A stretch of DNA of 64,000 bases, from assembly GCF_900093605.1 (NCBI RefSeq), contig NZ_FLYE01000047.1:124001-188000 (forward strand), written 5' to 3'. The stretch is from Candidatus Terasakiella magnetica. GTDB lineage: Bacteria; Pseudomonadota; Alphaproteobacteria; Rhodospirillales; Terasakiellaceae. Shown piece after piece: positions 36,859 to 44,519 of the stretch. Position 1 is the first letter of the stretch, and every line of letters begins with the position of its first letter. The position numbers and the translations under genes are program-made. Below the pieces are notes generated by a model, which was given only the letters and a program-made list of their open reading frames with translations, did no database searches and was not told where the DNA came from.

Positions 36859-37415
36859 AAATAAAGCAAAAAAAGACAGCAAAAACCATAATAGCTCTTA
36901 GTTTTATTATCTCTTTTTGGTCCGTTTCACAAACGGCTTCAGCCAATGAGTGTTTAAGGGAGATAAAACAAATAAAAAACCCGATGTTGCAAAAACTATT
37001 GCTGGCGATTGGTAAGCAAGAAAGTCGTTTTTCTCCCTATGTCGTTAGATTAGGGAAGGAGTCCCATTGGGCAAAATCAAAAGCAGAGGCAAAAAGACTT
37101 GTTGAAAGCTTCACAGGTAAACTCTCTGACGTGGATGTGGGATGTATGCAAATCAATTTACACTATCATAAAGAGGCGATCAGCCTAGACGATATGCTCA
37201 CTCCGGCAAAGAATGTTCGTTTTGCTTTAAGCCTACTTGCACGAAACTATAAAGAATATGGCAATTGGACACATGCCATTGCCCATTACAATGCAGGAAA
37301 TTGTGAAAAACAAGCACAATATGTTTGCGCCATAGGTAAGAAACTAGCTCATCTCTATGGCCTGCCAGATAAAGAATGCCCTGCTTATAACAAACCTAAA
37401 AGCTGTACTCGTTAA
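36855..37415 (+). CDS. Lytic transglycosylase (PilT/VirB1-like)
   Basis: This periplasmic muramidase opens peptidoglycan for the pilus. The 186-residue protein has a signal peptide (residues 8-30, ending SQTASA). The catalytic glutamate is E56 in AIGKQESRF. Further goose-lysozyme-type motifs are DVGCMQINLHYH and AIAHYNAGN. Five cysteines suggest disulfides. It is the last gene of the tightly spaced pilus run and overlaps the preceding stop. It corresponds to pilT of R64-type loci. Confidence 0.92.
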   Translation: MKIKQKKTAKTIIALSFIISFWSVSQTASANECLREIKQIKNPMLQKLLLAIGKQESRFSPYVVRLGKESHWAKSKAEAKRLVESFTGKLSDVDVGCMQINLHYHKEAISLDDMLTPAKNVRFALSLLARNYKEYGNWTHAIAHYNAGNCEKQAQYVCAIGKKLAHLYGLPDKECPAYNKPKSCTR

Positions 37416-37435
37416 ACCTTAATTGGACATATAAA

Positions 37436-38386
37436 ATGCGATCCGTCGATCTTGCAAAGGTTAGGGTTATTATTGCCGACCCAGACCCGAAATCACTAAT
37501 ACTTACTCGAAAAACACTGTTACAAGCAGGTTTTAAAGATATTATTCAGGGGAGTGATCTTGCGTTTATTACTCAGGCTTTCTCTTCAAAAATGCCTGAA
37601 CTCTTAATTTCAGAAATTACTCTGCCTGATGGTGAACTAAGTGGTTTTGTGAGGAAAATCAGACATAAAAAAGTCGGCGATAATCCTTTCCTTGTCATTG
37701 CTGGCTTGAGCCAAACACCAACACCTGAATTAGTCACCAGAATTACAGAAGCAGGCGCAGATGACTTACTGGCAAAACCTATAGCCGTTGAAAAACTTCA
37801 TGCCCGACTTATTCGATTGATAGAGGAGAGAAAACCTTTCACGATCAATGGGAATTATATTGGCCCAATAAGAAAACCAAGAAATTCATTTGAAGCAATG
37901 GCAGACCGAAAACAAGTTCCAAATAGTCTGCGTATGAAGGCTGTTGACGGCTTAACCTCAGATGAAGCAGATGATATTATTCAGTCAGCTATGCATGAGG
38001 TAAATGCTTCCATGGTAAAGAGCCATGCAAAGGAAATTGAACTTCATATCAAATGGCTTAAAACTATAGAAAATTCATCTGCATTGGATGAAAAGACAAA
38101 AAAGTGCGTTAAGAAACTTGTTTCTATTGTTGAAGATACAAACAGAAGATTAGACGGATCAAACTATGAGCATATTGGTGAATTATGCATGGCATTATGG
38201 GGTATTCTCTGTCAGATCGATGAATCTGGACAGTTTGAAAAATGGAATCTCCCAATCATTGAACAAATAAATGAAGCAATCAAAATGGGAATTAGCACTA
38301 GTCCAAATTTAGCAACAATCCGACTTATAACGAATGTGGTTCATGAGAAAATCAACTCACTTAAAGAGCAGTATTCGAGCTTGTAG
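37436..38386 (+). CDS. Receiver-domain protein with Glu at the phospho-acceptor position
   Basis: This 316-residue protein has an N-terminal receiver fold (residues ~8-125) with VRVIIADPDPKS at the acidic site and LLAKPIAVEKL carrying the conserved lysine. Where response regulators have the phospho-accepting Asp (LxxxDxxxP), this one reads LLISEITLPDG, with Glu at that place. Glu can mimic the phosphorylated state, so it may be permanently active. The remaining 190 residues are helical, without a DNA-binding motif. Position right behind the pilus locus suggests a role in its assembly or control. Confidence 0.75.
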   Translation: MRSVDLAKVRVIIADPDPKSLILTRKTLLQAGFKDIIQGSDLAFITQAFSSKMPELLISEITLPDGELSGFVRKIRHKKVGDNPFLVIAGLSQTPTPELVTRITEAGADDLLAKPIAVEKLHARLIRLIEERKPFTINGNYIGPIRKPRNSFEAMADRKQVPNSLRMKAVDGLTSDEADDIIQSAMHEVNASMVKSHAKEIELHIKWLKTIENSSALDEKTKKCVKKLVSIVEDTNRRLDGSNYEHIGELCMALWGILCQIDESGQFEKWNLPIIEQINEAIKMGISTSPNLATIRLITNVVHEKINSLKEQYSSL

Positions 38387-38422
38387 GTATGGGAGAGCAA
38401 AATAAGGTATCCATCCTATCTT

Positions 38423-38458
38423 TTTTTGGAAATAATTAAATTTATTCTTTTCCAAAAA
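38423..38458. repeat. AT-rich inverted repeat
   Basis: TTTTTGGAAA (38423-38432) and TTTCCAAAAA (38449-38458) are perfect inverted arms in the 121-bp gap behind the receiver gene. It could act as a terminator or an operator for the next gene. Confidence 0.5.
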
Positions 38459-38507
38459 TGTATTTATGTTATATTTAGAATACAGATGAACAAGATGGGT
38501 AAGTCTA

Positions 38508-38903
38508 GTGGGTAGGCAAAAAATAGAACGGTTAATGAATAAGGGGGAATTTATAAAGATTGCCCAATTCTTAACAGGCGAAAAGGAAAAATGGTTAGAT
38601 CAAATGCATGTTCTGACCCAAATCTCTAAACCTCATTTGGTTTCTTATGGCAAAGGAGAAAGAGATATTCCAAATGTACATGCTCTATTTTTGCGGCATA
38701 TGTACTATTTGTTAAAAGTGTATCCTGACCTATATGTTGATTTAAATGTTTTAATGCGCAAGCCAGTTACATGTGATGAGACTTTGCCAAACTATAAAGA
38801 TATTTCACAAAAAACTGCGTTGTTGGGTAAAATTAAATCACTAGAACAGCAGCTTAGAAAAATTCATCGTTTAAGTGATATTGATAAGTCGAATGATGAT
38901 TAA
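38508..38903 (+). CDS. Unknown small protein, possibly helix-turn-helix
   Basis: This 131-residue protein starts at GTG (38508) or at an ATG (38535). The segment THISKPHLVSYGKGE-like (read here as TQISKPHLVSYGKGERDIPN, near residues 37-56) resembles the recognition helix and following turn of XRE-type regulators. The C-terminal 25 residues form a charged helix. Not identified further. An AT-rich gap with an inverted repeat precedes it. Confidence 0.5.
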   Translation: MGRQKIERLMNKGEFIKIAQFLTGEKEKWLDQMHVLTQISKPHLVSYGKGERDIPNVHALFLRHMYYLLKVYPDLYVDLNVLMRKPVTCDETLPNYKDISQKTALLGKIKSLEQQLRKIHRLSDIDKSNDD

Positions 38904-38930
38904 AGTCTCCTAAGATCGAAGGTAAGTAAG

Positions 38931-39137
38931 ATGAGCAGTTCAAATGGTTTCTCAATTTATTTTTGGGCGAACGTAATTATGATTTCTGTAGTGATATTTA
39001 TGGCTACTCGTAGTTTTACAAAGATGGCAGACATGCAAGAATTACAATCAAGGTATAATGTTTCAATGACTACTTATGCTTGCCCAATCGAAGAGTACGG
39101 CATTAAGAAAGCTTGTTTACCACCAAGTTCTAAGTAA
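38931..39137 (+). CDS. Small membrane protein, unknown
   Basis: This 68-residue protein has a single N-terminal membrane helix (FWANVIMISVVIFMATRSF) and a short soluble tail with two cysteines (YACPIEEYGIKKACLPP), probably periplasmic. The next gene also encodes a small exported two-cysteine protein, so they may act together. Family unknown. Confidence 0.55.
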   Translation: MSSSNGFSIYFWANVIMISVVIFMATRSFTKMADMQELQSRYNVSMTTYACPIEEYGIKKACLPPSSK

Positions 39138-39191
39138 GCCGTAATCATATATTCGACAATTCGACACCCGAACAATAAGGAAAAACTTCTA

Positions 39192-39368
39192 ATGAATACG
39201 TCAATATTTCTTTTGCTTTTCTCAGTTATCCCATTGAATGTGGGGGCTCATCTGGATAATCAGCAAGTCTTACCAATGCCAACAATGCAAGCATGTGAAG
39301 CTCTTTTGAAAGAGGCAAAGACTATCGATATGAATGGGCGGTGTGTTGATATTTCAAAGGCTGAGTGA
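39192..39368 (+). CDS. Small exported protein, 58 residues
   Basis: The frame starts with a signal peptide (NTSIFLLLFSVIPLNVGA) followed by a 38-residue mature part containing two cysteines (QACEALLK, GRCVDIS). AAGGA lies at about 39178-39182. It has no recognised family. It ends 25 bp before the convergent integrase gene. Confidence 0.55.
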   Translation: MNTSIFLLLFSVIPLNVGAHLDNQQVLPMPTMQACEALLKEAKTIDMNGRCVDISKAE

Positions 39369-39393
39369 AGTACTTATGAAGTAAGCTGAAATC

Positions 39394-40374
39394 TTAGAAC
39401 CCTATCAAGTTTGCTGGATTATCTGCAAAAAGTTCGCTGTCCTCGATGTAGGGCAGGAGAGATTGAACGGATTTATGGCGCGTGTGTTGTTTCAGTCTCG
39501 CCAGTGGCACATTCGCCTGTGATGCAGCCGTAGCAAGACCACGGCGCAAGCTATGACCACCATATATAGCCGAATCAATCCCAATCAGTTCAACACCACG
39601 TTTCACCACCTGAGAAACCGTTTCTTTATAAATTGGTTCATTCTTCCAAATTTCTTGTCCTAAAGGCGGTTTCATAGGAAGGAATAACGGCCCTTCGGTT
39701 GCTTTTGTGAAGGCTAGCCATTTGCGAAGGTTCTGTATGGGACAAATCATGGCATTTTGGCCCATAGGAATGCCGACACGCTGCACTTCTCCTTTTCTGG
39801 CACCTTTGGCATCCCAAAGATTTAGAATGGCACCGTCATTCATAAAAACAACATCCTGTACTTTCAGGTTCGCTACTTCGGATCGACGGAGTGCGCCAGC
39901 AAAGCCCATCGTTAAAATAGCCCTGTTGCGCCACCATATAGGTTTATCCGGTGCGGCTTGGCAGATAGAAGCCAGATCAATAATCGTCAGGTTCTTTTTC
40001 GATTTGCTCTTTGTTTTGAGAGAACGTCGAATACCGTCTAATTGTTTTTTGACTTTGATATGCCGTGTTTGGGCTGTTTCTTCTTCTAGATCGTGGAATT
40101 TAGAAATAGCGCAAACCGTTCTTTCAATTGTAGGCCAGCTATATTCCTCTTTAACCAACCAAGATAAGAAGGCTTGGATTGTTTTTAGTTCGGCAGGGAG
40201 AGGGGAGGCATCAACCTTTTTGCACCATGCCTTGAATTGCTTCCAAGAGTGATTGTAGGTTTTCCATGTCTCTGAAGAGTACGCTTGATCTTCAAGTTCT
40301 TGTGTTAAAGAATGAAGCTGATCTATATCGAAATCCGCAATCTTCTCTACATCTGAATGTCGTCGCTTGACCAA
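39394..40374 (-). CDS. Tyrosine recombinase/integrase
   Basis: This full-length 326-residue tyrosine recombinase has an N-terminal SAM-like core-binding domain (residues ~10-120) and a C-terminal catalytic domain. Catalytic residues are R in FAGALRRSEVANL, the HxxR pair in GGHSLRRGLATAA, the third basic site in HTRHKSVQSLLPY, and the nucleophile Y in LLPYIED. It lies at the border between the pilus part and the small-gene part, read leftward. No matching att repeat was recognised within the window. It could integrate the element or mark the edge of a second, nested element. Confidence 0.9.
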   Translation of the reverse strand: MVKRRHSDVEKIADFDIDQLHSLTQELEDQAYSSETWKTYNHSWKQFKAWCKKVDASPLPAELKTIQAFLSWLVKEEYSWPTIERTVCAISKFHDLEEETAQTRHIKVKKQLDGIRRSLKTKSKSKKNLTIIDLASICQAAPDKPIWWRNRAILTMGFAGALRRSEVANLKVQDVVFMNDGAILNLWDAKGARKGEVQRVGIPMGQNAMICPIQNLRKWLAFTKATEGPLFLPMKPPLGQEIWKNEPIYKETVSQVVKRGVELIGIDSAIYGGHSLRRGLATAASQANVPLARLKQHTRHKSVQSLLPYIEDSELFADNPANLIGF

Positions 40375-40499
40375 AAATATCTCCTTACTTGATGTAACAG
40401 ATATCTACAGTGTAGAGGCTATTTAGTATGCCGACCACGTTTAAGATTAGCAATGTAAAGCCCCCTATATAGTTCTAGGAGCTATGGAGGGCGTAGAGG

Positions 40500-40715
40500 T
40501 TATTTTGTCGGCAGGGCTTGAAAAAGATAGTCTTCTAGCCTGTTTTCCTCTTTCAGCATTTCAAGAGCCAGCACAAGACTTTCCAGATCATGCGTAACCT
40601 TCATACCTTCACCACCGTTCAATTGACGGGAAATAGTATGGCGTTGCTTGCCAAGTAGTTCTGCAATCTTCTTTTGATTAAGCCCAAGGGCTTTTATGCG
40701 GTCTTTCATATCCAT
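40500..40715 (-). CDS. Small HTH repressor, copy 1
   Basis: This 71-residue XRE/Cro-type protein has the helix-turn-helix LGLNQKKIAELLGKQRHTIS and a short helical tail. It is clearly paralogous to the protein at 44502-44735 (shared MDMK.RIK.LGLNQ...LLG...TI..-LNG). The start at 40715 is chosen by that comparison; an in-frame ATG lies at 40730. It is divergent from a small-gene operon whose promoter contains two perfect palindromes, the expected operators of this repressor. Confidence 0.8.
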   Translation of the reverse strand: MDMKDRIKALGLNQKKIAELLGKQRHTISRQLNGGEGMKVTHDLESLVLALEMLKEENRLEDYLFQALPTK

Positions 40716-40740
40716 GTTTTCTATATACATGAAAAAAAAT

Positions 40741-40791
40741 GTACCGTCACGGTATTTTTATCTTGTTTTATGTGTACCGTCACGGTACTAT
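40741..40791 (+). promoter_or_regulatory. Divergent promoter with two palindromic operators
   Basis: GTACCGTCACGGTAC at 40774-40788 is a perfect 7-1-7 palindrome. A second copy at 40741-40754 differs only at its last base. Their centres are 33 bp apart, three helix turns. A promoter TTGTTT (40763-40768), 17 bp, TACTAT (40786-40791) overlaps the second operator. This fits repression of the rightward operon by the HTH protein encoded alongside. Confidence 0.75.
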
Positions 40792-40825
40792 AAAGAGGAT
40801 CAAACACAAACGAAGGCGAGATGTG

Positions 40826-41074
40826 ATGTTTAAATTAGTACGCGAAACAAGTGACGGTATTCTTGAACGTGGCACAGTTGAAATGTCTGTCTATATGCCT
40901 TCGGAATTGTCTGAAAAATTCCATGCAGCATTTGATAATTATTGGGGTGATTTTAACTCTGGTTGTGCTGATGACTCATACGGTACTTACACAACTGAAT
41001 TTATGATTGAACCGCCAGAGATCAAATCTTTTCGTAGAGCTTGGAAAGAATTTAAACAGTCAGTTAAAGGCTAA
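40826..41074 (+). CDS. Unknown small acidic protein
   Basis: This 82-residue protein is the first gene behind the operator pair. The start at 40826 has AAGGCGAG five bases upstream; the open frame extends through the operators but that part is not plausible. The product contains MPSELSEKFHAAFDNYWGDF and is acidic. Not recognised. As a repressor-controlled first gene of a mobile element it may be expressed on entry into a new host; that is inference. Confidence 0.6.
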   Translation: MFKLVRETSDGILERGTVEMSVYMPSELSEKFHAAFDNYWGDFNSGCADDSYGTYTTEFMIEPPEIKSFRRAWKEFKQSVKG

Positions 41075-41078
41075 AGAT

Positions 41079-41285
41079 ATGCAATTTAATACTTTTAAGA
41101 TTTGGTCTACTGAAGATCAGTTTAGCGAGTTTGTTATGACAGCAGATCATTGCATTGATAGTGACGGGTCGTGGTCTGATGATTGGTGCGTAGCGCAGAT
41201 GGATAGTCGCTTTCCTCATAAAAAATGGGACCGTGGGAATATTTCATGGGACTGTATCGACACATGGGAAGAGGATGACGAATAA
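41079..41285 (+). CDS. Unknown small acidic protein
   Basis: This 68-residue, strongly acidic, tryptophan-rich protein (WSDDWCVAQMD, ISWDCIDTWEEDDE) starts 4 bp behind the preceding stop. Its own stop overlaps the next start (TAATG). Small acidic proteins of this kind include DNA mimics such as antirestriction proteins, but no such family is recognised here. Confidence 0.55.
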   Translation: MQFNTFKIWSTEDQFSEFVMTADHCIDSDGSWSDDWCVAQMDSRFPHKKWDRGNISWDCIDTWEEDDE

Positions 41286-41563
41286 TGATTGAGCAAGACG
41301 AACGTAAATCACAATTCCTATCAAGTTTTCATGATTACTTGCCACACTATCTTAATCAGGTAGAAGAAAGTCGCAAACGCGCTTGTGAAGAAGATGATCC
41401 AGACTATGAGCCTGAAATTGATTATACAGTAGAGACAATCGAAGGCTTGCAAGGTAAGATTACAAAAGTAAATAAAGATAAATCCATTTGGATGCTTACA
41501 GACAAATATAATAGAAAAATAAAAATCCCATTTAGACAATATTGCATCATTAGCACATGGTAG
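41285..41563 (+). CDS. Unknown small protein
   Basis: This 92-residue protein is acidic in the first 60 residues and basic at the end, with a beta-rich GKITKVNKDKSIWMLTDKYN segment that could be a small OB- or SH3-like fold. It is translationally coupled to the gene before. Not recognised. Confidence 0.55.
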   Translation: MIEQDERKSQFLSSFHDYLPHYLNQVEESRKRACEEDDPDYEPEIDYTVETIEGLQGKITKVNKDKSIWMLTDKYNRKIKIPFRQYCIISTW

Positions 41564-41571
41564 GAAAAGAA

Positions 41572-41733
41572 ATGTCAGCAGATCAAACGGTATATGAAAA
41601 AGAAGACGGCATTCATGCTCAATTTTCTTTTGATGAACAATCCAAATCCATTCCCTTAGATATTATTGATTTGGATGAATTGATTGAGGCGGCACAAAAA
41701 GCAAAAGAGCTTATCTGTGCGAATGCTCATTAA
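41572..41733 (+). CDS. Unknown small acidic protein, 53 residues
   Basis: The frame starts 8 bp behind the preceding stop, with GGAAAAGA just upstream of the ATG. The product is acidic and helical at its end (LDELIEAAQKAKELI). Its stop codon is the first triplet of a 30-bp repeat (41731-41760). Confidence 0.5.
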   Translation: MSADQTVYEKEDGIHAQFSFDEQSKSIPLDIIDLDELIEAAQKAKELICANAH

Positions 41734-41760
41734 CTAGCTCAGTAAGCTTCACTAATGGAA
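41731..41760 (+). repeat. GTAAGCTTCAC intergenic repeat, copy 1 (long form)
   Basis: This 30-bp sequence, with core GTAAGCTTCACTAATGGAA at 41742-41760, recurs at 43009-43038 with a single difference. It overlaps the stop codon of the gene before and ends 35 bp before the next start. Confidence 0.85.
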
Positions 41761-41795
41761 CCAGATGTAAGCAGAACGCAGGATAGGAAAGAGAT

Positions 41796-42149
41796 ATGAG
41801 ACAACATTTACCACATATCCATTGTTCATCGAAAACAGAACCGCCGACAGGCTGGACGGTATTTCTTCGCTCTGATTATGGGCTGGAAGTCGTAGAAGTC
41901 GATTACGATCCAAAATCGCCGGATGATCAAAAGTCCATTGTAAATGACCTAGACGTTCTTATTAGCTGCAAGATTGATAGCATTTCAATCTACATGGTTT
42001 ATAAAAACCGTCATGCTGATCATATCAGATCAATCGTTAAAACGTTGAATGAAGACGACGATATAGAACAGCTAATCAAGGCACTCGAACAACAAGTGAC
42101 TTGTCAGCATGATTTCTTTTTTGCGTGTGACCCACGCGATTATATGTAA
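41796..42149 (+). CDS. Unknown protein, 117 residues
   Basis: This soluble protein has a central VDYDPKSPDDQKSIVNDLDVLI segment and is acidic overall. It has Cys and His residues at both ends (PHIHCSS, TCQHDFFFACDP) that could bind metal. Not recognised. Its stop codon is part of the GTAAGCTTCAC repeat, copy 2. Confidence 0.55.
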   Translation: MRQHLPHIHCSSKTEPPTGWTVFLRSDYGLEVVEVDYDPKSPDDQKSIVNDLDVLISCKIDSISIYMVYKNRHADHIRSIVKTLNEDDDIEQLIKALEQQVTCQHDFFFACDPRDYM

Positions 42150-42163
42150 GCTTCACAAATAGA
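42146..42163 (+). repeat. GTAAGCTTCAC intergenic repeat, copy 2
   Basis: GTAAGCTTCACAAATAGA. The TAA within it is the stop codon of the preceding gene; the next gene starts 15 bp further on. Confidence 0.85.
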
Positions 42164-42178
42164 TAAGGAATAGGAAAA

Positions 42179-42613
42179 ATGAAAAAGATTATCCTTACAG
42201 CACTTGCAGCTGCCGCGATCCACGTGACCTGTGCGCAAGCTGGAGAGATTAAAGCTATCCCTCATTCAGATTTATATGCTGATCCATGTGATATACGTAT
42301 CGTCGAAGAACGTATTGTTTATACAAATGATTATCATGTTCCTGAACCGCAGAATGGTAAAGGCGTAGATAACTTTACATATGCCATTGATCTTTATATG
42401 GCAGGCCGAGATAAGCCTTTCACTGTGTTTGATGGATATACAGAAAATGGCGCGCAGGAAGCGATTAAAAATATTGTCAATTTCCGTAATTCGGCAGAAT
42501 GCAGACCTTTACTTGTTTCTGTTAAAGATGAACGTTTAGAGCAACGAGTTAAGCAGCAATATTTGATTAATGAAGCGATTAAAAAGGCATGGAAAGAGAA
42601 TAAGGGGAAATAA
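42179..42613 (+). CDS. Exported protein, unknown
   Basis: This 144-residue protein has a clear signal peptide (ILTALAAAAIHVTCAQA, cleaved near residue 21), so it is periplasmic. The mature part is charged with two cysteines (DPCDIRI, SAECRPL). Not recognised. It is followed by another exported protein, suggesting a pair. Confidence 0.6.
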   Translation: MKKIILTALAAAAIHVTCAQAGEIKAIPHSDLYADPCDIRIVEERIVYTNDYHVPEPQNGKGVDNFTYAIDLYMAGRDKPFTVFDGYTENGAQEAIKNIVNFRNSAECRPLLVSVKDERLEQRVKQQYLINEAIKKAWKENKGK

Positions 42614-42632
42614 ATTTAACAGGATTAAAACA

Positions 42633-42992
42633 ATGAAAAAACTATTCCTCTTTTCTGCCTTGCTCGTCGGGATCGGCGCGACCAGTGTTCAAGCTGAAAC
42701 ACTCAAAGCCGCAAAACAACGTTGTGCATTACAAGGTGGTGTGGCTGTAGAAACGGAAAGCAGAAGCGGTGAATTTGATTGTGTTGTTGCCAGCTACAAA
42801 ACATTTCCGACATTCAACTATTCAAGAGAATGGTCAAAAGAAACTACTGCTCAAGATCATGTTGTAGAACTTGAACGCCGGATTGTGTCGTTAGAACAAC
42901 ATGTGATCAAATTGACGGAAGCCTTAAAGGTTGTTGCTGAAATGGCAAGCTCGGCTCAATTGTCACAAGTGAAACCGATGAAAGCCAAATAA
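42633..42992 (+). CDS. Exported coiled-coil protein, unknown
   Basis: This 119-residue protein has a signal peptide (LFLFSALLVGIGATSVQA) and a mature part with two cysteines (QRCALQGG, EFDCVVAS). A C-terminal coiled coil follows (VVELERRIVSLEQHVIKLTE). The start at 42633 has AGGA upstream and gives the signal peptide; a longer frame runs back into the previous gene. Not recognised. Confidence 0.6.
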   Translation: MKKLFLFSALLVGIGATSVQAETLKAAKQRCALQGGVAVETESRSGEFDCVVASYKTFPTFNYSREWSKETTAQDHVVELERRIVSLEQHVIKLTEALKVVAEMASSAQLSQVKPMKAK

Positions 42993-43008
42993 GTCTTTCG
43001 TAAGCATT

Positions 43009-43038
43009 TAACTAGTTCAGTAAGCTTCACTAATGGAA
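43009..43038 (+). repeat. GTAAGCTTCAC intergenic repeat, copy 3 (long form)
   Basis: Identical to copy 1 over 30 bp except one C/T difference. It is preceded by TTTCGTAAGCAT (42997-43008), a string found again at 45488-45499. Confidence 0.85.
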
Positions 43039-43057
43039 GGAACGAAAGGGGGAGGCG

Positions 43058-43528
43058 ATGACAATCAAAGTAGGAGACACATTGTATAATGTTTTTGTTT
43101 GGCTCGGTGACGATCCCAACGATCCTATGTTTAAAGAAGGTGAAGAAGACGAAGATTTTATGAAGCCTTCAACAGAATTGGAAACCTATCAGGTTCGCTC
43201 AATTCGTCGGCCTAACACCAAAAGAGAATATTGGTCAACTCAAGAAGAACGAGATAGCCGCCCACAAATGGTTACAGCATTTCAAGTTAATCAGTGGACT
43301 CAAAATAGAAAAGGCAAATGGCTTAAAAACATTGATGAGTTTTATCGTAAGCAATGGAAGGTAACAGAAGACATTCCATTCTCACGAACAAAAGCCGGAG
43401 CCTATCGCAAGGCCATTTCTCAAACTAAAAAAGCTTCTGAGTTTGATCCAAAAAAGCCAGTGCATAAACGATTACTGGCGGGACTAAAAGCTAGATACAC
43501 TAAGGTTAAAAACGCAAAGTCTAATTAA
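43058..43528 (+). CDS. Unknown basic protein, 156 residues
   Basis: The product has an acidic N-terminal third and a lysine-rich C-terminal half (SRTKAGAYRKAISQTKKASEF, LKARYTKVKNAKSN) that could contact nucleic acid. Upstream GGGGGAGG gives a strong ribosome-binding site. Not recognised. Confidence 0.55.
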   Translation: MTIKVGDTLYNVFVWLGDDPNDPMFKEGEEDEDFMKPSTELETYQVRSIRRPNTKREYWSTQEERDSRPQMVTAFQVNQWTQNRKGKWLKNIDEFYRKQWKVTEDIPFSRTKAGAYRKAISQTKKASEFDPKKPVHKRLLAGLKARYTKVKNAKSN

Positions 43529-43535
43529 GACTTTT

Positions 43536-43553
43536 GTAAGCTTCACAAATAGA
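43536..43553 (+). repeat. GTAAGCTTCAC intergenic repeat, copy 4
   Basis: GTAAGCTTCACAAATAGA, 8 bp behind the stop codon of the gene before. The link TAAGACTTTT to that stop resembles TAAGTCTTTC before copy 3 and TAAGATTTCA before copy 5. Confidence 0.85.
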
Positions 43554-43628
43554 TGGGCGATAAATGGTCTACTTTAAATGATGTAGTCCACCCAATTCGA
43601 AAACACTAGGAAATGCAAAGGAAAGCAG

Positions 43629-43889
43629 ATGGGCGACAAAAAGAAATTTATGGTGCATGTGTCCGCAAAAATGTCTGATGGCGGTATTGTCGTTGTCGAA
43701 GCTGAAAGCGAAGAAGACGCAAAGCACATTGTAGAAGCGGCTGGCCCGTCCGGTTTGGACAATGGAGAACTGGAAGTCTATTCAGGCTTTGACGATCCCC
43801 AAGTGTCCAGTATCGAAATTGGCAATGTGCTGTCTTTGAGAACCAACCCAGATGTAATGCTGCATGGTGGCACTCGCAAGGCCAAGTAA
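43629..43889 (+). CDS. Unknown small protein, 86 residues
   Basis: The product has a beta-alpha-beta-like first half (KKFMVHVSAKMSDGGIVVVEAESEEDAKHIVEAA), the layout of small DpnD/PcfM-type or sporulation-control-like folds. Nothing closer can be said. Upstream GGAAAG serves as ribosome-binding site. Confidence 0.55.
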   Translation: MGDKKKFMVHVSAKMSDGGIVVVEAESEEDAKHIVEAAGPSGLDNGELEVYSGFDDPQVSSIEIGNVLSLRTNPDVMLHGGTRKAK

Positions 43890-43896
43890 GATTTCA

Positions 43897-43914
43897 GTAA
43901 GCTTCACAAATAGA
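43897..43914 (+). repeat. GTAAGCTTCAC intergenic repeat, copy 5
   Basis: GTAAGCTTCACAAATAGA, 7 bp behind the stop of the preceding gene and 12 bp before the next start. Confidence 0.85.
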
Positions 43915-43926
43915 AGGTAAAAAGAT

Positions 43927-44475
43927 ATGAACAAATACAGTCTCTTTGAGAAAACTCAATTTGCGACGATCGGGATCGGTGCAATCATTGGTGTGTTGCT
44001 GGTGTTTTTGAACCACACATCACTTTTGGATAAAGCATTAGGTGATTTTGAAGGCAAACTAGATCACTTGTTCAATATTTCTTTTATCTTTTTTACAGGG
44101 TTATCTATCGGTGGCGTGTTGAAAGAACGTCAGATTACAGAAGTTGAACAGACAAACAGTAATGTTGAGCGCAACGGCATGGCTTCAAATGTTGTTATTC
44201 CAACACTCTTTAATAGCGATATTGTCAGCCTAATACACAATGATATGCGTCAAATCCAAGGTGAAGCAGCAGAGGCCGCAGAAGATGCAGATAGCATCGT
44301 AGACAGATATAAAAAAGCTGATTACTTATGGGAATATGCAAGCCGCGCACTGGATCATGACGATCTAACCAAAGAAGAATTTAGCAAGCTTGAACATATC
44401 TCAGGAATATTAAAGGACTTTGTAATGGAAGCACGAAGCCAAGGTCTTTTAGAAGGTCCAACGAGTTCTAGGTAA
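43927..44475 (+). CDS. Small membrane protein with helical tail, unknown
   Basis: This 182-residue protein has two membrane helices (IGIGAIIGVLLVFLNH near 15-32 and FNISFIFFTGLSIGGVL near 48-65) followed by about 115 cytoplasmic helical residues. It is the last gene of the small-gene operon, ending within copy 6 of the repeat and just before a terminator. Not recognised. Confidence 0.55.
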   Translation: MNKYSLFEKTQFATIGIGAIIGVLLVFLNHTSLLDKALGDFEGKLDHLFNISFIFFTGLSIGGVLKERQITEVEQTNSNVERNGMASNVVIPTLFNSDIVSLIHNDMRQIQGEAAEAAEDADSIVDRYKKADYLWEYASRALDHDDLTKEEFSKLEHISGILKDFVMEARSQGLLEGPTSSR

Positions 44476-44489
44476 GCTTCACTAATGGA
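44472..44489 (+). repeat. GTAAGCTTCAC intergenic repeat, copy 6
   Basis: GTAAGCTTCACTAATGGA. The TAA at 44473-44475 is again the stop codon of the gene before. It is followed at once by a terminator. Confidence 0.85.
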
Positions 44490-44492
44490 TAA

Positions 44493-44519
44493 AAGGGGCC
44501 GTTACGCCCCTTCTTTTTT
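44493..44519 (+). terminator. Intrinsic terminator of the small-gene operon
   Basis: AAGGGGC and GCCCCTT with a 6-nt loop, followed by CTTTTTT. The structure overlaps the 3' end of the HTH gene on the other strand. Confidence 0.85.

Noticed and set aside
41731-44489. GTAAGCTTCAC repeats as integron attC sites
   Set aside because: They are short, not palindromic enough and lack the R'/R'' core GTTRRRY; no integron integrase is next to them.
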